From positions 1 to 10,303 of the forward strand of contig URVD01000045.1 of NCBI GenBank assembly GCA_900551195.1: a stretch of DNA of 10,303 nt, in the 5' to 3' direction. Shown here piece by piece: positions 1 to 7,909 of the stretch. Made by a program: the position numbers and the translations under genes. Position 1 is the stretch's first letter. Every line of letters begins with the position of its first letter. The notes under the pieces were generated by a model. That model was given only the letters and a program-made list of their open reading frames with translations. It was not told the origin of the DNA and did no database searches. The stretch comes from an uncultured Collinsella sp. (lineage in GTDB: Bacteria; Actinomycetota; Coriobacteriia; Coriobacteriales; Coriobacteriaceae).

Positions 1-616
1 AGGCGTCGCAACGCAACTGCGTGGCGGCCGCGGGAATATGCGCCACACCCAGGATGTCCTCCATCACGGTGTCGCTAAACTGGCCCTGGAACGCCACGTT
101 GTGGATCGAGAACACGGTCTTGACGCGGTCGTACAGCGGCAGGCCCTGGTAGAACTCGCGCAAGAACACTGGTGCCAGCGCCGTCTGCCAGTCGTTGCAA
201 TGCAGGATGTCGCACTCAAAGCCGGCCGGCAGGTGCTGCAGGCTCTCGGTGATAGCCTTGGAGAAAAACGCGAAGCGCTCGCCGTCGTCAAAGAAGCCGT
301 ACGGATAGTCGCGCGCAAAGTAGCGCTCGTTGTCAACGAACATATAGGTGACGCCGTCGTGCTCAAGCTTCTCGAGCCCGCAGTACTCATTGCGCCAGCC
401 CAGGCTCACGTAAAAGTCGGCAAAGTGCTCCATCTGCGCCTTGTACTCGTCCTTGATGGTGGCGTACTTGGGCACCATCACGATGACCTCGGCGCCGGCG
501 CGCACAAGCGCCGCAGGCAGCGAGCCCGCCACGTCGCCCAGGCCACCGGTCTTAACAAACGGTGCGCACTCGGCCGAGGCAAACACGATCTGCATCTTTT
601 TGCTGGAATCTGCCAT
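1..616 (-). CDS. glgA: Glycogen synthase GlgA, N-terminal part (cut by left window edge)
   Basis: ADP-glucose-dependent glycogen synthase (GT5 family), which extends alpha-1,4-glucan chains in the cytoplasm. About 205 residues are visible; the family is normally near 480, so the C-terminal nucleotide-binding half lies left of the window. The N-terminal ADP-glucose-binding motif KTGGLGDV is at residues 22-29, followed by GSLPAAL. CNDWQTAL and the conserved HNVAFQG segment come later, matching HANDWHTAL and HNLAYQG of known synthases. I chose the ATG at 614-616 (protein begins MADSSKK) because GGGAGA lies just upstream; an in-frame ATG at 626-628 would add four residues but overlaps that ribosome binding site. 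It is the last visible gene of the glg operon, 90 bases after glgD. The identification is firm; the start is likely. Confidence 0.95.
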   Translation of the reverse strand, partial: MADSSKKMQIVFASAECAPFVKTGGLGDVAGSLPAALVRAGAEVIVMVPKYATIKDEYKAQMEHFADFYVSLGWRNEYCGLEKLEHDGVTYMFVDNERYFARDYPYGFFDDGERFAFFSKAITESLQHLPAGFECDILHCNDWQTALAPVFLREFYQGLPLYDRVKTVFSIHNVAFQGQFSDTVMEDILGVAHIPAAATQLRCDA

Positions 617-640
617 ATTGTCTCCCATGTTGCAATTCGA

Positions 641-674
641 GAATAGCCGCCTGGCGCTAACCGGGCGGCTATTC
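641..674 (-). promoter_or_regulatory. Perfect 11-bp inverted repeat between glgD and glgA
   Basis: GAATAGCCGCC at 641-651 pairs perfectly with GGCGGCTATTC at 664-674. Inside it, a T.G wobble and two G-C pairs extend the stem to 14 pairs around a six-base loop. It fills the gap between the glgD stop and the glgA start. No T-run follows on the minus strand, so it does not look like a full intrinsic terminator. An mRNA processing or stabilising element, or a partial attenuator separating glgA from upstream expression, are possible roles (inference). Confidence 0.6.
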
Positions 675-706
675 TACCTGTTACGAGCGATGTTGCGGTG
701 CCAACG

Positions 707-1834
707 TTAACATACGATGGTGGTGTCGGAAGTTAACGGAGCCTTGCCCAGCACCAGGATGTTCTCGGGCGTGCCGCGAAGCTCGGTGTTGGTGGGGACC
801 ACGTTGTTCTTGTCCAGAATGGCGTTCTCGACGCGTGCGCCGCTCTTGATGATGCAGCTCTGGTTGATGATCGAGTTAGTCACCGAAGCGCCTTCCTCGA
901 CCACGACGCCGCGCGACAGGATCGAGTTGCGCACGGTGCCCTTGATGATGCAACCGGCCGAGATGATCGAGTTGCACGCGTGGCTGCCGGTCGCATAGCG
1001 CGAAGGCGGCACGTCGTGAGCCTTGGTCAGGATCGGGCGCTCGGGATCGAAGAGCTGGTCGGCCACGGTCTGGTCGAGCAGGTCCATGCTGCGGCGATAC
1101 AGTGACTTCTCGCTAAACACGCCCACGACCTCGCCCTTGTACTCGTAGCTGCACACGTCGATGTTGCCAAAGTCGCCCTGGAGTGCCTCGAGCAGGTCCA
1201 GATAGTCGGCGGCCTGGTAGTGGTCGATGATCTCGAGCAGCGTATCGCGGTTGACGATGCAGCAGTCCATAGAGGCGTTGTCGCCGTACACGACGCCAGC
1301 GCTCACGCCCGTCAGGCGACCGTTCTCGTTAATCTCGAGCTTGGTCTCGTCATCGACGTTGCACGTGGCCTTGCAGTACACCACGGTCATCTGGGCACCG
1401 GAGTTCTCGTGCGCGTCGATGATGGTGTTGAGGTCCATGTTAAAGATGATGTTGGTGCCCATCATCACAACATAGGGCTTGTCCGAGCGCTGGAACAGCG
1501 TCTTGTTGGAGATGATGTCACGCAGCAGGAAGCGCATGCCGCCCTTGGTGGTGCCATACGCGTTGCCGGGCACCATGAACAGGCCGCCCTTCTTGCGGTC
1601 CAGGCCCCAGTCCTTGCCCGAGCCCACGTGGTCGATCAGCGAGCGGTAGTTGCCCAGCATGACGACGCCGACGGTCTTAATGCCGGCATTCATCATGTTG
1701 GACAGCGGGAAGTCGATCAGGCGGTAGCGGCCCAAAAACGGAACGGACGCGATGGGGCGGTCCTTGAGCAGCACGCTGCCGTAGGTCGAAGAGTAGTTAG
1801 CGGTGATATAACCGATGGCCTTGCGATTGATCAT
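707..1834 (-). CDS. glgD: GlgD, degenerate ADP-glucose pyrophosphorylase-like subunit
   Basis: GlgD-type paralogue of GlgC, 375 residues, best known from Firmicutes, where it forms hetero-oligomers with GlgC and modulates its activity. The nucleotidyltransferase fold is recognisable (FLGRYRLIDFPLSN near residues 33-46, then a C-terminal left-handed beta-helix rich in hexapeptide-like I/V repeats). Catalytic signatures are lost: the GGxGxRL loop is replaced by ITANYSSTYGS (residues 10-20), and the GDHLYRMDY segment of GlgC is GTNIIFNMD (126-134), losing the metal-binding Asp. It is therefore probably regulatory rather than catalytic (inference from the family). I chose the ATG at 1832-1834, four bases after the glgC stop with GGGGG upstream; the frame stays open to 1873, but that would overlap glgC. 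The tight spacing suggests translational coupling and equal dosage with GlgC. Confidence 0.93.
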   Translation of the reverse strand: MINRKAIGYITANYSSTYGSVLLKDRPIASVPFLGRYRLIDFPLSNMMNAGIKTVGVVMLGNYRSLIDHVGSGKDWGLDRKKGGLFMVPGNAYGTTKGGMRFLLRDIISNKTLFQRSDKPYVVMMGTNIIFNMDLNTIIDAHENSGAQMTVVYCKATCNVDDETKLEINENGRLTGVSAGVVYGDNASMDCCIVNRDTLLEIIDHYQAADYLDLLEALQGDFGNIDVCSYEYKGEVVGVFSEKSLYRRSMDLLDQTVADQLFDPERPILTKAHDVPPSRYATGSHACNSIISAGCIIKGTVRNSILSRGVVVEEGASVTNSIINQSCIIKSGARVENAILDKNNVVPTNTELRGTPENILVLGKAPLTSDTTIVC

Positions 1835-1838
1835 CGGA

Positions 1839-2987
1839 TCATTCCCCCTTCCCGATAACGACGTCATTTCCAACGACGGCCGTATCCTTGGTGGTATCGA
1901 CAGAGCCGAGCTTCACGCCCTCTTCGACCGTGGAGTTCTCGCCCAAAATAGCGCGGCAGATGTGCGCGCCGCTCTTAACGTGCGCACCCGGCAGCAGCAC
2001 GGAGTCCTCGACCACGGCGCGCTCCTCGATGATGACATCGGTCGAAAGGATCGAGTGGCGAGCGGTGCCGTAGATCTTGCAGCCGTTGGAGACCAGGCAG
2101 TCGTCCAGGCGGCCGTCCGGGCCAATGTAGTGCGGCGGACGCGTGGTGATGTTGGACATGATGGGGAAGTGCTTGTCGAACAAATCGAACTCGGGGTTGT
2201 TGCCCAGCAGGTCCATCGAGGTCTCGTGGAAGCTGGCGATGGTGCCAACGTCCTTCCAAAAGCCGTGGAACTCGTAGCTGTACAGGCGCTTGCCCTCGCC
2301 GAGCAGCTTGGGGATGATGTCCTTGCCAAAGTCGTGGCTCGAGCGCTGGTCCAGAGCGTCCTCCTCGAGCGCCTCGATCAGCACGTCGGCCGAGAAGATG
2401 TAGATGCCCATGGACGCGAGATTCGAATCGGGCTTATCGGGCTTCTCGGTGAACTTGGTGATGCGGCCGTCCTCGGGGTCGGTGGTCAGGATGCCAAAGC
2501 GGCTGGCCTCCTCCCAAGGCACGGGCATAACGCTCACCGTGAGGTCGGCGTTGTTCTCAATGTGCGTCTTGAGCATCTTGCGGTAGTCCATGCGATACAG
2601 GTGATCGCCCGAAAGAATCAGGACGTACTTGGGGTCGTTGGCCTTGATGTAGTCGAGGTTCTGCGTAATGGCGTCGGCCGTGCCCGCATACCAGGCGCCG
2701 CCGGTCTGCGTCTCATACGGCGGCAGAATCGACACGCCGCCGTCGCGGCTGTCCAGATCCCAAGCCTCGCCAGAGCTCACGTAGGCATGCAGCAGGTAGG
2801 GACGGTACTGCGTCAGAACGCCCACCGTGTCGATGCCCGAGTTGGAGCAGTTGGACAGCGAAAAGTCGATAATGCGGAACTTGCCACCAAAACTAACCGC
2901 CGGCTTAGCGATCTTTTGGGTGAGTGCCCCCAATCGGCTGCCCTGTCCTCCTGCGAGGAGCATCGCGATGCATTCTTTCTTACTCAT
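1839..2987 (-). CDS. glgC: Glucose-1-phosphate adenylyltransferase (ADP-glucose pyrophosphorylase)
   Basis: Catalyses ATP + glucose-1-phosphate to ADP-glucose + PPi, the committed step of bacterial glycogen synthesis. The protein has 382 residues, close to the Bacillus-type GlgC length. Visible motifs are the nucleotide loop [11 protein letters not shown] (10-20) with [15 protein letters not shown] after it, WYAGTADA (99-106), the metal-binding GDHLYRMDY (127-135), and the glucose-1-phosphate-binding EKP (181-183) followed by SMGIYIF. The C-terminal third is a left-handed beta-helix. Residue 101 is Ala where Arg or Gln is usual in WY(R/Q)GTA, a mild oddity. The ATG at 2985-2987 follows AGAAGGAG at good spacing. 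It is downstream of glgP by 108 bases and runs almost directly into glgD, consistent with a GlgC-GlgD heteromer. All residues needed for catalysis appear present, unlike in its GlgD partner. Confidence 0.97.
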   Translation of the reverse strand: MSKKECIAMLLAGGQGSRLGALTQKIAKPAVSFGGKFRIIDFSLSNCSNSGIDTVGVLTQYRPYLLHAYVSSGEAWDLDSRDGGVSILPPYETQTGGAWYAGTADAITQNLDYIKANDPKYVLILSGDHLYRMDYRKMLKTHIENNADLTVSVMPVPWEEASRFGILTTDPEDGRITKFTEKPDKPDSNLASMGIYIFSADVLIEALEEDALDQRSSHDFGKDIIPKLLGEGKRLYSYEFHGFWKDVGTIASFHETSMDLLGNNPEFDLFDKHFPIMSNITTRPPHYIGPDGRLDDCLVSNGCKIYGTARHSILSTDVIIEERAVVEDSVLLPGAHVKSGAHICRAILGENSTVEEGVKLGSVDTTKDTAVVGNDVVIGKGE

Positions 2988-3027
2988 CGATTTCTCCTTC
3001 TGTCATCGATGTTCCTAAACCCATTAG

Positions 3028-3058
3028 CGACGGGCGCGGCGCAACGTCACGCCCGTCG
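3028..3058 (-). promoter_or_regulatory. 9-bp hairpin between glgP and glgC
   Basis: CGACGGGCG at 3028-3036 is the exact reverse complement of CGCCCGTCG at 3050-3058, with a 13-base loop. It lies in the 108-base gap after the glgP stop and upstream of the glgC ribosome binding site. There is no T-run on the minus side, so a strong terminator is unlikely; partial attenuation or protection of an mRNA end is plausible (inference). Confidence 0.5.
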
Positions 3059-3095
3059 AGTAATGCCGTGCTGGCATAGGGGAGCTCGTGCGCCT

Positions 3096-5522
3096 TTACG
3101 CGTGCCAGATCTCGTCGCGGTACTCGCGAATGGTGCGGTCGCTCGAGAACCAGCCGCTCGAGGCGGTGTTGAGCAGGGCCTTGCGGTTCCAGGTCTCCTG
3201 GTCGCCGTAGCTGCCCGTGAGCTTCTCCCACGCATCCACGTAGCTGCGGAAGTCTGCCATGACCAGGTCGGGGTCGTTGTTGTTCATGAGCTCGTTGTAG
3301 ATGCTCTCGAAGTTGCCCGAAAGACCCGCAAAGGTGTTGTCCTTGAGCTCGTCCATCACGCGGCCCAGGCGCTCACGGTCGCCGTTGAGGGTATCCCACG
3401 CAAAGTAGCTATTGGATGCCCAGAGCTGCTCGACCTCGGGAGCGGTCAGGCCAAAGATAGCCTCGTTCTCGCGTCCGGCCAGGTCGGCGATCTCGATGTT
3501 GGCGCCGTCGAGGGTGCCCAGCGTAATGGCACCGTTCATCATGAGCTTCATGTTGGACGTGCCCGAGGCCTCCTTGCCGGCCGTGGAGATCTGCTCCGAG
3601 ATTTCGGCGGCAGGGTAGATGAGCTGGGCGTTGCTCACACGGAAATTGGGGATAAAGCAGACCTTCATGACCTCGTTGACGCGGGCATCGTTGTTGATGA
3701 CGTCGGCCACGGAGTTAATGAGGCGGATGGTCTCCTTGGCAAAGGTGTAGCTCGAGGCAGCCTTGCCGCTAAAGATGAAGGTCGTCGGCGTCACGTGGAA
3801 ATTGGGATCGGCGATGCGACGGTTGTAGATGTCCATCACCTTCATGATGTTCATGAGCTGGCGCTTGTAGGCGTGGAAACGCTTTACCTGAACATCGAAG
3901 ACGGTGTTGGGGTCAATGACCAGACCGGTTTCGGACTTGACATAGGCGGCCAGGCGCTCCTTGTTGGCGCGCTTGGAGGCACCCACGGCCTTCAGGAACT
4001 CGGAGTCGTTCTGGAACTCCTTGAGCTTCTCCAGCTCAAAGGCGTCCTTCAGCCAGCCGTCGCCAATGGCCTCGGTTACGAGCTTGGCATAGGTGGGGTT
4101 GGCCTCGGCAAAGAAGCGACGGTGCGAGATGCCGTTGGTCTTGTTGTTGAACTTCTCGGGCGTCAGGGCGTAGAAGTCCTTGAGCACGATGTTCTTGATG
4201 ATGTCGGAGTGGATCTTGGCCACGCCGTTGACGCTGTGGCTGCAGATCACGGACAGGTTGGCCATGCGAATCTCGCCGTCCCACAGGATGGCGGTCTGGC
4301 GCAGACGCTCCTGCCAGCCCTCCTGCGTGGTGTCGAACGACTCGTGCCAACGACGGCTGATCTCGTCGATGATCTGGTACACACGGGGGAGGAGCTTGGA
4401 GAACATGCCGATGGGCCACTTCTCCAGGGCCTCGGGCAGGATGGTGTGGTTGGTGTAGCTCACGACCTGCGTCACGATGCTCCAAGCGTCATCCCACTCG
4501 AGCTTTTTCTCGTCGATGAGGATACGCATGAGCTCGGGACCGCACATGGCGGGATGCGTGTCGTTGGTGTGGATGGCCACAAACTGCGGCAGCAGCTCCC
4601 AGTTCTCGCCGTGCTCCTTCTCAAAGGTGTCGAGCAGGCTGTAGATGCCGGCCGAGACAAACAGGTACTCCTGCTTCAGACGCAGCAGACGGCCGTGCTC
4701 GCCGGCGTCGTTGGGGTAGAGGATGGCGCTGATGGCCTCGGCCTCGGCGCGCTCGGCATCGGCCAGGGCATAGTCGCCGCGGTTGAAGGCCTCCAGGTCA
4801 AAGTGCTCCTCGACCGGCTCGGCGGCCCAGACGCGCAGCTTGTTGACGGTCTCACCGGCATAGCCCACCACGGGGATGTCATAAGGGACGGCCAGAATGT
4901 CCTGCGTGTCCACCGTGCGGTAGAACGTGCGGCCGTTCTCCTCAAAGCCCTCGACGCGGCCGCCAAACTTGATGGTCACGGCCTTGTCCTGACGACGAAC
5001 CTCCCAGGGATAGCCGTGGGTGAGCCACTCGTCGGTGGCCTCGACCTGGCTGCCGTTGACGATCTCCTGCTTAAACAGGCCGTAGCGGTAGCGCATGCCG
5101 TTGCCGTAGCCGGCGATGCCCTCGGCTGCCATGGAATCCAGGAAGCATGCGGCCAGACGGCCCAGGCCACCGTTGCCCAGCGCCGGATCGGGTTCCTGGT
5201 TCTCGATGACGGAAAGGTCGAAGCCCATGTCGTCGAGCGCCTCGGCGACCATGTCGCGCACGCCAAAGTTGAGCAGGTAGTTATCGAGCAGGCGACCGAT
5301 CAAAAACTCGATCGAGAAGTAGTACACGCGCTTCTTGCCCTCGGCGGTGGCACGGGCGTCGCTCTTGGTGGCAACGGTGCGGGCCTTCTCGGCCACGAGC
5401 TTGGCCAGGGCGTTAAAGCGGTCCAGATCGCTGGCGGCCTCGACGCTCTTGCCGCTGATGCTCATGACGGCATCGCGATAGAGCTCGGTAAACTCCTGCT
5501 TGTTGTCGAAGATCTTATTCAT
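3096..5522 (-). CDS. glgP: Glycogen/starch/alpha-glucan phosphorylase
   Basis: GT35 phosphorylase, which releases glucose-1-phosphate from the non-reducing ends of glycogen using inorganic phosphate and pyridoxal phosphate. It has 808 residues, a full-length enzyme. The pyridoxal-phosphate signature EASGTSNMKLMMNGA contains the expected Schiff-base lysine at about residue 659, followed by TLGTLDGANIEI. Other family segments are YYFSIEFLIGRLL near residue 67, NGGLGRLAACFLDS, HTNDTHPAMCGPELMR, NHTILPEALEKWP and VKRFHAYKRQLMN. No insertion, frameshift or lost catalytic residue was noticed. The ATG at 5520-5522 has AAAGGAA upstream. It sits second in the operon, after glgB by 97 bases and before glgC, so breakdown is co-transcribed with synthesis and flux direction must be set at protein level. 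Glycogen phosphorylase is the natural reading; maltodextrin as the preferred substrate cannot be excluded. Confidence 0.97.
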   Translation of the reverse strand: MNKIFDNKQEFTELYRDAVMSISGKSVEAASDLDRFNALAKLVAEKARTVATKSDARATAEGKKRVYYFSIEFLIGRLLDNYLLNFGVRDMVAEALDDMGFDLSVIENQEPDPALGNGGLGRLAACFLDSMAAEGIAGYGNGMRYRYGLFKQEIVNGSQVEATDEWLTHGYPWEVRRQDKAVTIKFGGRVEGFEENGRTFYRTVDTQDILAVPYDIPVVGYAGETVNKLRVWAAEPVEEHFDLEAFNRGDYALADAERAEAEAISAILYPNDAGEHGRLLRLKQEYLFVSAGIYSLLDTFEKEHGENWELLPQFVAIHTNDTHPAMCGPELMRILIDEKKLEWDDAWSIVTQVVSYTNHTILPEALEKWPIGMFSKLLPRVYQIIDEISRRWHESFDTTQEGWQERLRQTAILWDGEIRMANLSVICSHSVNGVAKIHSDIIKNIVLKDFYALTPEKFNNKTNGISHRRFFAEANPTYAKLVTEAIGDGWLKDAFELEKLKEFQNDSEFLKAVGASKRANKERLAAYVKSETGLVIDPNTVFDVQVKRFHAYKRQLMNIMKVMDIYNRRIADPNFHVTPTTFIFSGKAASSYTFAKETIRLINSVADVINNDARVNEVMKVCFIPNFRVSNAQLIYPAAEISEQISTAGKEASGTSNMKLMMNGAITLGTLDGANIEIADLAGRENEAIFGLTAPEVEQLWASNSYFAWDTLNGDRERLGRVMDELKDNTFAGLSGNFESIYNELMNNNDPDLVMADFRSYVDAWEKLTGSYGDQETWNRKALLNTASSGWFSSDRTIREYRDEIWHA

Positions 5523-5523
5523 A

Positions 5524-5558
5524 CGTTCCTTTCCCCCGGGGATGTTTCTCCCGGAACG
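5524..5558 (-). promoter_or_regulatory. Hairpin masking the glgP ribosome binding site
   Basis: On the minus strand CGTTCC (5558-5553) is perfectly complementary to GGAACG (5529-5524), which includes part of the AAAGGAA ribosome binding site of glgP. Inside, GGGA can pair with TCCC. An alternative 5-bp hairpin, CCGGG/CCCGG (5536-5540 and 5550-5554), shares bases with it. Such an arrangement could limit translation of glgP relative to glgB (inference). Confidence 0.4.
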
Positions 5559-5596
5559 GTTATGACTTGTATCCTACGCCTCGTCGGGGCGGGTAA

Positions 5597-5608
5597 TTAC
5601 AGCTGTAA
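5597..5608. repeat. 12-bp perfect palindrome just downstream of glgB
   Basis: TTACAGCTGTAA is its own reverse complement. It overlaps a second inverted repeat, GTAAC/GTTAC at 5605-5609 and 5616-5620, that reaches the glgB stop codon. A protein-binding site or an RNA fold at the glgB-glgP junction are both possible. I could not find a convincing promoter beside it; TAGGAT at 5571-5576 (minus) lacks a good -35. Confidence 0.4.
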
Positions 5609-5616
5609 CGGTTTTG

Positions 5617-7893
5617 TTACGCATCCTTGGCAGACGGCTTAACAGAAGCAGACTTGGCCTTGGTAGCGGCCTTTTTGGCAGCTGGTTTCTTGGCTGCGGC
5701 CTTAGCAGCGGGCTTTGCGGCAGCCTTGGCCTTGGCCTTGGTCGTCGTGGCCTTCGCCTTAGCCGGAGCCTTCTTGGCAGCCGCAGGCTTAGGCTTCACC
5801 GAGGACGTGCGCTTTTTGGGCGCAGCCTTGGGCTCCTCGACCACGGGCGGCTTATAGCTGCTGGGGCCGCGGCGCTTAAGCACTACGCCTGCCAGGCCGG
5901 GCACCTTAATCTCGATGGAGTCCATCTGCCCGTTCCAGGGATAGGGCTCGCTCGAGCAGGTGTAGGGTTCCTCACCGGCATAGCCGCTGCCGCCAAACTC
6001 GGGACGGTCGGAGTCAAAGATGACCTCCCAGTCGCCCTCGCGCGGCACTCCCACGCGGAAGCTCTCGTAGCTCGCCGGATCAAAGTTGATCAGGATCACC
6101 AAGTCGTCATCGACGTCCTCGCCCTGACGCACAAAGCTCACGATGGACTGTTTGGAGTTGTCCGCGTCGATCCAGGTAAAGCCGTCGTCGGTGTAGCCGC
6201 GCTCGTACAGAGCGGGCTCGGCGGTGTACAGGTGGTTGAGCGCCTTGATGAACGCCTGATGATGACGGTGGGTCTCGTACTCCTCGGTCAGGAACCACTG
6301 GATGGACTCGTAGTAGCGCCACTCAATAAACTGGCCGATCTCGTTGCCCATAAAGTTGAGCTTGGCACCGGGATGCGTCATCTGGTAGAAGGCCAGCGTG
6401 CGCAGTCCGGCAAACTGGCGCCACCAGTCGCCCGGCATGCGGCCGATCAGCGAGCATTTACCGTGCACGACCTCGTCGTGGCTCAGCGGGCAGATGAAGT
6501 TCTCGGTAAAGGCGTACATGATGGAGAACGTGAGCAGGCCGTGGTTGCCGGGGCGCCACGGAAAATCGGTCTGCATGTAGTGCAGGGTGTCGTTCATCCA
6601 GCCCATGTCCCACTTGTAGTGGAAGCCCAGGCCGCCGTCCTGCGGCGGATAGGTCACAAGCGGCCACGCGGTGGACTCCTCGGCCATCATCATCACGTCG
6701 GGGTAGTGCGCCTCTACAGCGCAGTTGACCTGGCGGATAAACGCGCTGGCGTCCAGGTCCTCCTCGGTACCGTACTTGTTGAACTTCTTTTGGCTGGGAT
6801 CGTCAATGCCAAAGTTGAGGTACAGCATACTGGACACGCCGTCCATGCGAATGCCGTCCACGTGGAAGTTCTCGAGCCAGTACAGCACGTTGGAGACCAG
6901 GAAGGAGCGGACCTCGCCGCGGGCGAAGTCAAACTTGTGCGTGCCCCAGTTGGGGTGAATCTCGTGCTCAAACAGCATGTGGCCGTTAAAGGTGGCAAGG
7001 CCGTGGGAGTCGGCGCAAAAACCGCCGGGCACCCAGTCCATGATCACGCCGATGCCTGCCTCGTGGCATGCATCGATAAAGTGCATGAGCTGCTGCGGGT
7101 TGCCGTAGCGCGACGTGGCGGCGTAGTAGCCGGTCGTTTGGTAGCCCCAGGAGCCATCGAAGGGATGCTCCATAAGCGGCATGACCTCGATATGCGTGTA
7201 GCCCATGTCGTGCACGTAGTCCACGAGCTCCACCGACAGGTCGTCGTAGGTGTAGAACTCGCCGCGCTGCGCGGGGAAGGGGTCCATGGGTCCGGGGTAA
7301 TTGCCGTACTCGTCGGGCTCGCCCTGCGGCGCATCGCCGTGGCGCTTCCACGAGCCAATATGCACCTCGTAGATGTTGAGCGGCTGCGACATGTGGTTGT
7401 GGCCAGCGCGGCGCTTGAGCCATGCGGCGTCGTTCCACTTATAGCCGTCGAGTGTCCACAGCACGCTCGCCGTTCCAGGAGGGCACTCGGCCTTAAAGGC
7501 ATAAGGATCGGCCTTGTAAAGCTTCTCGCCCTCGTTGGTCTCGATGAGATATTTATAGAGTTGGCCCTGCTCGGCACCAGGAATAAAGCCTTCCCAAATA
7601 GCGCTCGTATGCACGGGCACCAGCGGGTTGGCTTGCTCATCCCAGTCGTTAAATTCGCCAATGACATGGACACTCTTTACGTCGGGCGCCCAAACGCAAA
7701 AGCGCCAGCCGCGTGTGCGCTGCTGCGTGTCGGGATGCGCGCCCATCTTTTCCCAGCTGCGCTCCCACGTGCCGATGCCAAATAGATAGACATCGTCCTT
7801 GGTGAGCTCCGGTGCGTGCGGGGCGGCTTTACGGGTTGCGGGCTTTTTAGCCGTTGGCTTTAGCTTTGTATCGCTCACGTTTGATCCCATCAT
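5617..7893 (-). CDS. glgB: 1,4-alpha-glucan branching enzyme with Lys/Ala-rich tails
   Basis: GH13 branching enzyme, which transfers alpha-1,4 segments to alpha-1,6 positions during glycogen synthesis. It has 758 residues from the chosen ATG at 7891-7893. After a basic Lys/Pro/Ala stretch (about residues 10-25) comes a CBM48-like domain (RFCVWAPDVKSVHVIGEFNDWD, about 64-85), then the TIM barrel. Catalytic residues visible are Asp286 (DWVPGG), Arg349 and nucleophile Asp351 (DGIRMDGVSSMLY), Glu405 (AEEST), and His472/Asp473 (PLSHDEVVHGK). The His that normally follows VPG (E. coli His340) is Gly291 here. The last ~73 residues are low complexity, about 22 Lys and 27 Ala, resembling histone-H1-like tails, which is unusual for this family. 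The start is uncertain: no clear ribosome binding site precedes the ATGs at 7893 or 7890, and a GTG at 7876-7878 or a TTG at 7938 are alternatives. It is the first gene of the operon. Confidence 0.95.
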   Translation of the reverse strand: MMGSNVSDTKLKPTAKKPATRKAAPHAPELTKDDVYLFGIGTWERSWEKMGAHPDTQQRTRGWRFCVWAPDVKSVHVIGEFNDWDEQANPLVPVHTSAIWEGFIPGAEQGQLYKYLIETNEGEKLYKADPYAFKAECPPGTASVLWTLDGYKWNDAAWLKRRAGHNHMSQPLNIYEVHIGSWKRHGDAPQGEPDEYGNYPGPMDPFPAQRGEFYTYDDLSVELVDYVHDMGYTHIEVMPLMEHPFDGSWGYQTTGYYAATSRYGNPQQLMHFIDACHEAGIGVIMDWVPGGFCADSHGLATFNGHMLFEHEIHPNWGTHKFDFARGEVRSFLVSNVLYWLENFHVDGIRMDGVSSMLYLNFGIDDPSQKKFNKYGTEEDLDASAFIRQVNCAVEAHYPDVMMMAEESTAWPLVTYPPQDGGLGFHYKWDMGWMNDTLHYMQTDFPWRPGNHGLLTFSIMYAFTENFICPLSHDEVVHGKCSLIGRMPGDWWRQFAGLRTLAFYQMTHPGAKLNFMGNEIGQFIEWRYYESIQWFLTEEYETHRHHQAFIKALNHLYTAEPALYERGYTDDGFTWIDADNSKQSIVSFVRQGEDVDDDLVILINFDPASYESFRVGVPREGDWEVIFDSDRPEFGGSGYAGEEPYTCSSEPYPWNGQMDSIEIKVPGLAGVVLKRRGPSSYKPPVVEEPKAAPKKRTSSVKPKPAAAKKAPAKAKATTTKAKAKAAAKPAAKAAAKKPAAKKAATKAKSASVKPSAKDA

Positions 7894-7909
7894 GACGCGG
7901 CAGCGTGTT

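Noticed and set aside
1815..5642. A very long plus-strand open frame (about 1275 codons) antisense to glgC and glgP
   Set aside because: It mirrors the codon bias of the two minus-strand genes; its product is a Val/Leu/Gly/His-rich sequence with no motif and it runs through intergenic DNA.
5614..7785. A 723-codon plus-strand open frame opposite glgB
   Set aside because: Same cause: an antisense shadow of a GC-rich gene whose minus-strand frame has all GH13 motifs.
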